Shown here: positions 11,101 through 22,507 of the stretch, one piece after another
Layout: every line of letters starts with the position of its first letter
Position numbering within the stretch: position 1 is the first letter of the stretch
DNA from: Bolinopsis microptera
Taxonomy: Eukaryota; Ctenophora; Tentaculata; Lobata; Bolinopsidae
Direction: 5' to 3'
Assembly (NCBI RefSeq): GCF_026151205.1
Contig: NC_087073.1
Span: forward strand, 9,750,411 to 9,810,410
DNA length: 60,000 nucleotides
Notes under the pieces: model-generated
The model's database searches: none
What the model was told of the DNA's origin: nothing
The model's input: only the letters and a program-made list of their open reading frames with translations
Made by a program: the position numbers and the translations under genes

Positions 11101-14100
11101 CTCATTTAATTGTATAGATTTGTAATAAACTAATCAATACAAAATATCAGATATAAGTCTGGACAAGACGAGTGGATCTCTGTCTGCGTATGGTAAAGAG
11201 GAATTGTACGTGACCTACCAGCCTCTATCTCAAGCTAACTACAATGTGAAAGTTATCTGCACCATCAACTCACAACGGCACACTCTACTCACCCTGACTG
11301 GTGAAGGAGTGTTCCCCAAACTCTCTTTCATCGACATCCGCTCAGTTGGTGCGAGTAATACTTATTTTTCGTCATGAAATCAAAATATCTGTTCTTATTT
11401 ATGTAGCTGTAAATTGTAAAATCAAACGTTGTTTTCCTCTTCAAAGATCTCATATTTGACAATAAAGTTCCAGGAATACTGTGCAACGCGAGTAAGAAGC
11501 GCATCTGGGATCTGTTCTCCCTTGATCTGCTGAACAAGCACCTTGCTGAAGCACCCGACCCTACCGAGCTGAGGCAACTTATGGAGACACGGAGTAACGA
11601 CAGAACCAAACCTTTCAGGTACAATCAGCTGTACAAATATACTCTATTTGAACTCGAGTAACATTTCGTGGGCATGAGCAACCATGAACATGATATTTTA
11701 CAAATCTAGAAACTTTAAATTGTTAACGTGTAACTTATTTCAGCACCAAGGCCCTTGCTGTGGTAGACTTTGGATCAAATACAGTTGGCAGTGACCCAAG
11801 CAAAGTGGTGGTTGTCATGAAGAACAGTGGCAAAGTGTCCTCTTCTTTCAGGTAATCATTCATTGGTCCACTTCCAAGTTAAACTGTGACTGCTTGAAAC
11901 CCCACTTGGTAGCAAAGGTAGTCCCTCCAAAATGATTACAACTTTCGTATTCCAATCACACTGTATCATGAATCAGGTTCCTATTCCCGCCTGACTTATG
12001 TCTGGACATGGCAACCTGGGCAGAAGATAAAGTAGAGGATGCAACAAGAGCACAGGAGCGCTTTAACATCGAGCCAAGAGAGGGTACCATTAAACCTGGT
12101 GATACTCTGTCTCTCATGTTCACCTACAGGTCAGTGTAAGGCAGGAATCAAGTTAAAAATGTTCTAGAATTTTAATGTGCAATATTTCTTCGAAAATCTC
12201 GAATATCAAACATTAACAGTAACTACATCAGACATGGGAGTGAAGGAATAGAAGAGCTGCCTATCCTGCTGAAACTGTCACGTGGTAGAGAGATAATGTT
12301 ACAACTGAGAGGAGTAACAGTGAAATCTGGACTGGCCTATCCCCAGATAGCCCACAAGAGCCACACTCTGCAGCCTGTTATCATTGGTTCTAATTGCCCA
12401 CCAATACAGGTATTGTACCAGTCGAATTAGCTTGTTGTGCTACGGTGATCACTGATTTCAGTAAACCCAACCCCTAAATATTAAATTCCGTGTCCAGCAG
12501 GAAAAGTCTTCACACTCTAGTTGTGTTATTTGCAGTACAATAAAAACAAATTCCACAGTACTACGAGCTGTACAACGGAGGAGACAGTCAGATGGGTTAC
12601 GAGGTGATGGACGAGTCTCTAGCTCAACTAACACACGAGAACTACGGGTGTGAGATTATGAAGTGTCTCCAGCCGACTGGCAGAGTTCAGCCACACTCGA
12701 TCGCTCAGATACCTTTCCTCTTCTCACCACTCGAGGCTAAAACTTATGCTGTTAAGGTAAGAGTATGGCGTGTTTTATTTATAGATTCAACTGTCCATTG
12801 GGAATACTTTCAATTTTCATATGTTGTTATCATAATATGTTATTCTGGATGTTTTTAAAACACTACATTAGATACGACATGCATGCAAACGTTACACGTA
12901 TTAGTGATATAAATAAGAGCAGCAACTCATGATCCTCGATGGTTGATTCACGTAACCACCGCCACCCTTCCCAGGTGCCAATTATGATAGTCGGAGGTGA
13001 CACCTACACCATCACCATATTTGGAGAGGGTATAACACCCGGACAACATAGCACCGTCCAGAAAGGATCTGTTATCCCTGACAAGCAGGCTGTGCTTCTG
13101 GATAATCAGCTGGCAGTCCTTTCTAACGAGGCCATAGACTTCGGTGTAGTGCCTACCTTCTCTGTGTCCAAGAAAATTGTGTTTATTACGAATACTTCCA
13201 AAGAGCACATCACTTTCAGGTAAGGTTCACCTAGTTTTTTACTCAAGTAAATATTTATTAAGCTTAATACAAAATAGATATTCCTTTAATTTTACATAAT
13301 GTTTTCATTCCTGGGCTGCACCACTAGCTTCGTTGAATGAACTTGATATTGCTCATCGCAAACACCTCCGAAGAATCCTCAACATCAGATGGCCTACTGG
13401 GGTTATTTCTAATGAGGCACTCTATGCTCGTTGTTATGTCACTCCCTTGTCTGTGAGAGTCTCTAAGTTTCGATGGAGAATGTTAGGACATATCTTAAGA
13501 GGACAGGAAGACTCACCAGCATACACCTCTATGTTATTTGCTATAAATTCTGATATTTTTATGGAAGGGAGACGGGGTAGACCATGTTTAAACTTATTAG
13601 ATGTTATTAGAAAAGACTTGACTAGTAGAAATCTTGATATTAGACTTAAGAATTTGACTGATTTCGAAGACCTTAGATTTTTAGCTTTAGATAGGGAGGA
13701 GTGGAAGAAGTTAGAAGATGGTTGATGTTTTTGTTTTCTTTTTTATGCGTTTTGATATCTATAAGGTGCCTAGGATGCTCTTTTAAAGAGATATTTCGTA
13801 CTTTGAAAGATTTACTACTACTACTACTAATGTTTTCATTTGATCAAGTGATCCGTCCTATCCTAGATGGAACACGAACACGACCCCTCTGTGCGGTGAA
13901 GTTATCTCGGTCTCACCCAACTCTGGTACCTTAGCACCAAGTGCATCGACCACGATCGAGGTTTCTCTCCTGCCTTCATCTTACCCCGCCATTTTTGATC
14001 TTGATATTATCTGCGAGTTGACCGGTTAGTTGTTTTCGAGTTCAGATATTACTCAGTTACCTAGAAGAGAATCTTAATTTTTAACCTCAGCTGTTATCAT

Positions 14101-15397
14101 TACGTTACACTGAATAACCCCCACCTTCGCTACACTGAATAACTCTTCAGATAACTCCAAAGAATCAGCATACGTGGAGACATTAGCACAATACGCGAAT
14201 ACTTTAGAAGAGGATAGAATCACCTTCACCATCAAGGAAGCCAAGCCTCAAACTCCAGATAAGATAGACAAGAGCAGAGATAACTGGGCAGCAACTGAAA
14301 CATTGAACAAATACCACGCACTGCCCCCAATTAGAGCCCTCGCTCCATCACCCCTTGACAGGCCTGAGACCAGGTTAATTGGTTTACCGAATACAATGTT
14401 GATTCTTTAACCTTTATTTTGACACGTGACAGGTCAATCGTTGTCACGTGTCACAGCAAACTTGCATCACGTCTACATGAGAGAAGTTTCATAAAATAAC
14501 AATTTAAATGTTTCTGAACTCGTCATATCAAGTCCTAGGGAGTATTGCTGTACCAAGAATACAAAACACTGTTCTACGAAGAAGAGAGAATCGCCCAAGA
14601 AAGAACAACCGTCTCCTCCGGTACCAGAACAGCCGTTCTATCTTCATTTGAGGATCATCGGTCAAGTTGCCGACATTAAGTTGTTTTCGGGTGACTTGGG
14701 CGGTTTTGATGTTCCTACTGCCGGTATAATTGAACCAGGTAATGTACTGTAAACTATTTTGAAGCTATATGCCAATGAAAGAAAACGTCCGAAAGTTTTA
14801 AAATGTTGATTCTATTACTATCTGTTATGTTTAATTTCCCCCTCAGATACGGAAACTGAACTGGAGATTCCTCGCGTGGCCTCAACTACTGAGGTCAGCA
14901 CAATCAGCAATGTTCTCAGTTTCGTGTTGAAGTCCCTCCTTGATGATGTAGATGTTCACACTGCCATCAGAAACCTATCCAAAGAGCCGATACCTTTTTT
15001 CGCTCAAATAACTCGACCTCAGGTAAGTTGGTTCAAAGGATAACTTAGAATGTTTTGACTTCACATCAATGATCATGTTTCGTATTATTTATACGACTTA
15101 ATTTTCCCTTCTTTACAGGCAACTGAATTGGATGTAATCGAAGAAGAGCGTTCCGTAGAAGAGACCACTGAGGAGTTGGCAGAAGCAGAGCAGTCCGCAG
15201 AAGGAAGGTTAGCTGAACCCTCTCCAGTGCCTGCCTCATCATCATTCGACGTGAAGCTCTCACCCCTTATCACAGAGATACTTGGAGAAACAGTGGCTAA
15301 CATCATTCAGGAAACCGTTCAGAAGGAACTCGTTCTCACTGCCAGATCACGCACTATCGCATTACCTCCACGGAGCCCACATCATATCCAGATGTAA
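5165..15397 (+). CDS. CFAP65: Cilia- and flagella-associated protein 65 (24 exons)
   Basis: CFAP65 is a large ciliary/flagellar protein built of ASH/MSP-like beta-sandwich modules, associated with the axonemal central apparatus and sperm flagellum. The first exon reads WEPGGEYTKVIKIKNVDTKT, and exon 2 continues KTPKNKCFSTKYPQTITLC, the family N-terminus. Later landmarks are FPKLSFIDIRSVG and FLFPPDLCLDMATWAEDK. Exons: 5165-5304, 5595-5697, 7167-7524, 7690-7937, 8268-8870, 8980-9099, 9239-9406, 9536-9786, 9911-10088, 10239-10406, 10573-10710, 10863-10998, 11151-11348, 11474-11618, 11744-11851, 11977-12129, 12220-12409, 12559-12756, 12975-13219, 13849-14024, 14151-14373, 14533-14738, 14847-15022, 15119-15397. 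Phases agree throughout, giving about 1635 residues (human about 1925). Introns are mostly short; the long second intron holds a mariner-type copy and the nineteenth a LINE fragment. The C-terminus is acidic. Confidence 0.93.
6310..7100. mobile_element. Mariner-type non-autonomous element, copy 2 (CFAP65 intron)
   Basis: From about 6323 the sequence follows copies 1 and 3: CTAAAGTCAGTACCCATACG, then CCGCCGTGTTTTATATTTGA and TTGCTTTGCAGATGGCATAC. The left terminus is replaced by a run of 13 G. The right side tracks the family through AACTCGTTATGCTTCATATC to a match with AGGACAAACGTAATT, but the terminal inverted repeat is missing after about 7100. It is a decayed, right-truncated copy in the second CFAP65 intron. 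Confidence 0.7.
13297..13840 (+). mobile_element. 5'-truncated non-LTR retrotransposon in CFAP65 intron
   Basis: The insertion is flanked by identical 13 bp duplications, TAATGTTTTCATT, at 13297-13309 and 13828-13840. It carries a 130-residue frame (13333-13725) with the typical end of an endonuclease/reverse-transcriptase ORF: HRKHLRRILNIRWPTG, FRWRMLGHILRG and GRRGRPCLNLLDVIRKDL. It ends in an ACT-repeat tail. The right duplication ends 8 bp before CFAP65 exon 20. Confidence 0.88.
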
Positions 15398-15436
15398 TAT
15401 GTGCGTGTTTGAGATGAAAAAGGAGAGTGTATTTTC

Positions 15437-15442
15437 ATTAAA
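15437..15442 (+). promoter_or_regulatory. Probable poly(A) signal of CFAP65
   Basis: ATTAAA lies 40 bp after the CFAP65 stop codon. It is the nearest variant poly(A) signal; use is inferred from position only. Confidence 0.4.
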
Positions 15443-16746
15443 CTTTTAGTTTGTATGTAGCGGAGTTCAACCATTTGGTAGCGATCTTATTTCAAATAGT
15501 ACGTGTCAGACCTTTAGTTTAATATTTGTTAAGATAGTCGCCTTGAAGTAGCGGCAAGCTAAGAAGAGGTCTGGAGGAAATGTGTAGGGGGACATGTAAA
15601 TGGATTGAGAAACTTTTAAAAGAGTAAGATTACCGATCCCTATCATGTATAAAGTGTATATTGTAAACTATTCTTTGATTAAACTAGAGTTTTACTTTGT
15701 TACTAGTAAGTAATATGTCTCATTATAAACTGAAACTTCTGCTCGATCATTGATATCAGTTGTTTCCAAACCAGTAGTAAATAGTTTAACTGGCACCTTA
15801 AAAGTGGTGCGTAAAATATTTGTTTCCCAAAACGACCACAAATTTTCGAAAGATAACTTCTTATGATGTTTCGGTAACTCTATCTAGTTGATCCTTTTCA
15901 GTTCAGTCTGTATGTATATTCTCCTCGATAGAGAAAAGAGAAAATTTTCCATTAATGCTTTTATCGCGATCGTAATTTCAAGTTCACATAAATTCGTAGG
16001 ATTGATAAGTTCAAATGAATGGTATTTATAGTAGTTGTGATGATCTAAATTTGTTTGTTCATGAACCAGCCACCATCTTTTACTAATTACCGTTGGAAAA
16101 CGTTAGTACAGCCTGCTTTGCTACACGAGAAAAGAGGTACATAATATAAAGCGTGTGTCAAAGCCCGTTTTACTTAATCACCTCGAGTATATGGAAAACA
16201 TAAAGACATACTTAAACTGCGAAAGAACATTCTTCTCGTACTGTTAAGTGGTAGGAAACGAATTTTAAACAAAGAAGCGATTAACTGATTAGGGCTGGAA
16301 TGAAAACAACTTTCCTCCTACTTTGTTGTCGTCCAAGCACATACTTTTCGCCGCACTCTTGTATATAGTCAGACGAGACTCAAGATATCCCGTATAAATA
16401 AAAAAGTGTATTCTCACTTCTAAATGATCTAGCTGATACGCCTGATTGAAGCGGCGCGCAACATACCGCGCCGCCAGTGGATGAATGATATATAAGAATT
16501 CACGTGGTATAAATGCTGGAAAATCGTGCTTTAAGTTTAGTTTTAAACTCGCGCCCACCATTTTGTATGTTTTAGAAGAGGTACCGTGCTAAATCAGATA
16601 CAACTAAGTTATTAAGCTTGGTTATATAAGTTTCTAATGAACCAATACAAATAATTGTAAATCATACAAATACAATTTCAGATTCTACAAGGGTTCTTTT
16701 GCCCTACTCATACTGGATACCAGCTCCAAAATACTCAGGAGTTCTA
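15443..16746. other. Convergent intergenic spacer CFAP65 / PSMA2
   Basis: This spacer separates the 3' ends of two convergent genes. I see no coding similarity. A GC-rich inverted patch at about 16450-16482 (GCGGCGCGC...GCGCCGCC) could form a short hairpin. Open frames of up to 90 codons here show no recognisable domain. Confidence 0.5.
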
Positions 16747-17927
<1,181 letters not shown>

Positions 17928-18134
17928 AGTGCTAGACGAATATGTTCGTTAGTAGAGTAATAGAATGGTTCTGTCAAATATTGTGGATTGAAAATCTAAA
18001 ATTTATCAGACGATTCGATATTATTTTAAACTTTTAAATATATGATCGTATATTTTATACTTTTCGCAACTTGGTAACATAAGAAAAATTAAATGATACA
18101 AACGTGTATTGATTGCTAATTTTGGCAAAATTAA

Positions 18135-19758
18135 TCAGGCTATTTCAAAGCAAAGTATGCTATAAGAGGCTTCTTCGGAAAAGTTTTTACTAATCGTCCA
18201 TTGAGATTGTCTATCCTTTTCTGTTAGCTCGCTACCTTCTTTTATTTCTGGACTCCAAAAGTATCCCCACTCGAGGAGGGTCTTTTCTTTGTTATATGTT
18301 GGTTTACCACTCCAAGAAAGAGGAAAAATGGTCGATTTGCCAACTCCTGACTTTGATATAGATAAAGCAAGATGCAGTTTCGGAAGCTGTTCGTGTTGGT
18401 AATCATCAAGACCTGGGCGTCGCAAAATAGTGTCCAGAGCAGAAAGTCTCATAGAAAAAGAGTCTGAATTGTCATCTTGCATTGCAATTATTGAGAGAAC
18501 AAATTGCTTACCAGTGTACTTGCTATTTGGTAACTTGAACATAAAAGCGTTGTCCTTAAAAATAACCTCTTGCAAAAAATGGGAGCCACGATATTCATGA
18601 ATTGTCTTGAAAGTCAAATCGTCTGATTTTGAAACCAAATATTCACAATTCTTAACAAGTTGAAGGAATCTAATGCTGGGCGAATTTTCGTTGTGGCTGT
18701 TGCAGTAATTATTCAGGTAGTTCTCCTCCATTTTGCACCATCCCCGTTCATCTTTAAGAGCTATAATATTATTCAATATATCGTCATCGAAATCATCTTC
18801 AGAAGAATTCATCAGTTTTAGCCATATTCCGTCAAAGAACGAGTACAAACTGCCAACATTCTGATCAGCAGAGAGCTCATCAAGGGCTGTTTTGAAATCG
18901 AGGTCAAGATATTTCCCAAAGTCATTACTAAAAATGGGAAAGAAGTTTTGCCTTAAACTACATTTCTGTTTGTACAAACTAACAAACAATTTGAAATCCT
19001 CTGTTTGAACCGACTCCATATTCTCAAAGTAATGGAATAATCCCTCGTGAGCTTCTGGTTTCTTCCAGTAACAAAGATTTAAGTCTATGTGCTGAACGAG
19101 GTATCGTGAGTTTTGATCAAGATGATTCGCATTTTGATTCTCCAGGTATGTTAGCAGTACTTGTACCAAAACATGAACATCATCTTGTGCGATTGCAATA
19201 CAAGCATCAATCTGGAACTTGGTTGACAGTGCAAGGTTAGATAAAAACTGATTTAGGAAGTTTTCTCGTTGCAAAACAAGAGTAGTGCTCATTTTCTTTA
19301 CTACCAAGTCCAGGAAATCTCGCTTCTTCAGAGCAGACATAAAATAAACAGCTTCTTCCACAGCGAATAAGATATCAGGATAGCAACTATTGTTGGTCAG
19401 ATTATCCAGATAGGACACAAAGTACTTCTCACATCTGGCACTCAGCCAGGAAATGCCAAACACATGGCTCATCTTGTTCACATCCCTGAAGTTTCGCAGG
19501 TTTCCTGCTTCCACCTCTCCAGTGTAACAAGCCTCAATAAAACAGTCCACCGCCTCCCTGCTGAAAGTCCTCGACATCTAGTGACGTCAAATGAAGATCA
19601 GTGGTAAGGTTATCAATCACAGGGCTGTTCAGGGACAATATAATGGAGTTCGCTTTGATTGGTTCTCCATTTTTCATGTTAAAGGTAAGGTTACCGTGAC
19701 TTGGTGCTCCAATGTGATGTCTTCCGAAATCTGCTGGTACACAAACTTTAGGAGCCAT
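18135..19758 (-). pseudogene. BTB/POZ-domain gene, copy 1, one frameshift
   Basis: The protein starts MAPKVCVPADFGRHHIGAPS. A BTB/POZ fold follows (NLTFNMKNGEPIKANSIILS, then DCFIEACYTGEVEAGNL), then a BACK-like helical stretch (CEKYFVSYLDNLTNN, DILFAVEEAVYFMSAL). The novel C-terminal region contains HEYRGSHFLQEVIFKDNAF and a Trp-rich tail. BTB proteins often act as Cul3 adaptors or transcription cofactors, but the C-terminus does not identify a class. Compared with copy 2, one extra base near 19565 (GAGGACTTTCAGC against GAGGATTTCAGC) puts the first 65 or so codons out of frame with the remaining roughly 475. It is either a recent pseudogene or a sequencing error; a start downstream of the shift would lose half the BTB domain. 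No intron is evident. Confidence 0.7.
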
Positions 19759-20055
19759 GATAACACACACCTAAGGATGTATAGAGCTGTATTGAATGTA
19801 TATAATACATAGTTCCCTTAAAAATCTGCAACGAAGTGAGGATTAGTTTTTTGAAGCACACACAGGCCTTTAAAGATATACTTTTAGAATACAGCAAATT
19901 AAAAACCCATGTTCACAGAATATTATTTTGAAAATTATTCTTACAGATGCTCTGATCATTTTTTTCCTTTAATTGAGGTAATGATAATGCGTTATATAAT
20001 TATGAAAAATGGACCTTTAAAAATTTGTGTTTTTAAAATTAACTATTAAGATATG
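19759..20055. other. Spacer between the BTB copies
   Basis: This AT-rich spacer lies upstream of copy 1 and downstream of copy 2. The first 20 or so bases next to the copy 1 start (ATAACACACACCTAAGGAT) match the sequence upstream of copy 2, so the duplication includes a little 5' flank. Nothing else is recognised. Confidence 0.5.
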
Positions 20056-21688
20056 TCACTCTAACAGATAGCAAATTATTTTGTAAGTAGCTTCCTTAGA
20101 AACATCTCGATAATGGTTCCATATAAAAAGCCCTCGGGAACGTTTTCTTAAGAGCATGTCATCTGGTATCTTCTGACTCCTTATGTACCCCCACTCCCAG
20201 TAAGTTTTATCATCGTTATGTGCTGGTTTGCCACACCATGAAAGAGGAAAAATGGACCTTTTGGCGAGTGTTTCAATTGATAGGGCCAGATGTATTTTGG
20301 GAGGGTCCTGGTTGTCATACAAACACGGGTGTTCTCGGGAGGTATCTACTGCCAGCACCTTCACGCAAAACGTGTCTGGAGTATTATCTTTCATCGCATT
20401 TATCTATTTATTGAGAGGACAAATTGTTTACCAGCATATCTGCCACTGTTTGGTATTTTGAACACAAAAGCGTGGTCTTTAAAAATGATTTCTTGCAGAA
20501 ACTCTGTACCAAAATACTCGTGAATAGTTGTACTTGTCGATTCATCCGACTGAGCAACCAACTGTTCACAATTCTGCACAAGCTGAACAAATTTATTGGC
20601 TGGCCAATTCTCTTTAGTGGATTTATAATAATTATTCAAATAGTCATCGTTTATCTTGCACCAGCCTCTTTCTTCCTTGACAGCAATAATTTTGTTTATT
20701 ATACCACTATCAAAATCGCATTCTTCATTCATCAATTTCAGCCAAAGGCGTCGTAGAGGGAGTAGAGATTGTCCACATTATGATCAGAAGATAAATCTGC
20801 AAAAACTGCATCAAAACCTTTTTCAGCGCTTATATAATTCCCAAAATAATTGAAGACAGCGGGGGAATAATTAATGGTCAGTTGCAGTCTACATTTCTGT
20901 TTGTACAAGCTAACAAACAATTTGAAATCCTCTGTTTGAACCGACTCCATATTCTCAAAGTAATGGAATAATCCCTCGTGAGCTTCTGGTTTCTTCCAGT
21001 AACAAAGATTTAAGTCCATGTGCTGAAGGAGGTATCGCGAGTTTTGATCAAGATGATTCGCATTTTGATTCTTGAGATGTGCTAGCAGAACTTGTACCAA
21101 AACATGAACATCATCTTGTGCGATTTCAATACAAGCATCAATCTGGAACTTGGTTGACAGTGCAAGGTTAGATAAAAACTGATTTAGGAAGTTTTCTCGT
21201 TGCAAAACAAGAGTTGAGCTCAGTTTCTTTACAACTAAGTCCAGGAAATCTCGCTTCTTCAGAGCAGACATAAAATAAACAGCTTCTTCCACAGCGAATA
21301 AGATATCAGGATAGCAACTATTGTTGGTCAGATTATCCAGATAGGACACAAAGTACTTCTCACATCTGGCACTCAGCCAGGAAATGCCAAACACATGGCT
21401 CATCTTGTTCACATCCCTGAAGTTTTGCAGGTTTCCTGCTTCCACCTCTCCAGTGTAACAAGCCTCAATAAAACAGTCCACCGCCTCCCTGCTGAAATCC
21501 TCAACATCTAGTGACGTCAAATGAAGATCAGTGGTAAGGTTATCAATCACAGGGCTGTTCAGGGACAATATAATGGAGTTTGCTTTGATTGGTTCTCCCT
21601 CTTTCATGTTAAAGGTAAGGTTACCGTGACTTGGCGCTCCAATGTGATGTCTTCCGAAATCTGCTGGTACACAAACTTTGGGGGCCAT
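20056..21688 (-). pseudogene. BTB/POZ-domain gene, copy 2, two frame breaks
   Basis: This tandem paralogue of the 18.1-19.8 kb gene has the same start (MAPKVCVPADFG) and the BTB and BACK-like regions intact in one frame to about 20740. There one base is missing relative to copy 1, before the WLKLMN-equivalent segment. A second break near 20400 is an 8 bp insertion in an ATAAATAGATAAAT context, after the shared KQFVLSI. The three frames together cover the whole copy 1 protein, ending RDVSKEATYKIICYLLE. It is probably a pseudogene. If the breaks are sequencing errors it would be a functional paralogue of about 540 residues. Confidence 0.72.
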
Positions 21689-21708
21689 GATAACACACAC
21701 CTAAGGAT

Positions 21709-22507
21709 AGAAATAATCTATACCAAGTTCCCTCAAAATTTGTTCATTTTTACAGGTCAAAAATAACTCTGACTTATACGTCCTTTCGTTACGACAAGTC
21801 AGATTCATATAGAAATTGATGACAGAATATGACACTTAGTATCTAATAGCAGTCATAGTTGTTTAATCAATTTCATGACATTAGTTATGCAAGAAGCTTC
21901 ACGTGATATGATGTGAAACAGAATAAACATTCTCGGACGGTTCGCAAAAGTTGCAATTCATAGCATATTCTAATACATAGTATCACATAGAAATTGTACT
22001 ATCAAGTCAAAATAGGATTCAACTAAAAGCATTCTCCAATAAATTAGTTTTAAATCAGGAAATTAACCAAAAATGGTTAACTTCAATAAAAGCTCAAATT
22101 TGATACATCTTCAAATATAAATATTGGTCTGAACATTTCAAAACTCTAACCGCACAAAATGGCGTGATAATTTGGGTCAGAGAGGAAAAATAAGAAACAA
22201 ATATTTGTTTATGAAAGGTAAACAGTGGGAAACTTAAATCTTGTTAACGATGAAAAAATTTCAAACCAAACGCTGAAAAGATGAAATGAAACAATTGATG
22301 TAGGTAATGAGTACCCAAATACTGGTAATAAGTTTAGAAATGGCGAGTTTGAGACCCCATTATAGTCAAGAATATTCAGTACAACACACAGCATAATCAA
22401 CGCAAGATGATAATTAGAGCTTCGATTGTTTGGTCCAATAAGTCACAGCGTCTCTCCATCAATTGCTCGAGTAACATTATCCTGTTTCCAGGCACCAGGC
22501 CTGTTAA
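21709..22507. other. Intergenic spacer BTB copy 2 / Bre1 3' end
   Basis: This AT-rich sequence has no recognisable gene. It must contain the BTB copy 2 promoter and the Bre1 3' UTR, but no decisive signal is visible. Confidence 0.4.

Noticed and set aside
13333-13725. A 130-codon frame as a CFAP65 exon
   Set aside because: It is retrotransposon coding sequence inside a 13 bp target duplication, and exons 19 and 20 join in phase without it.
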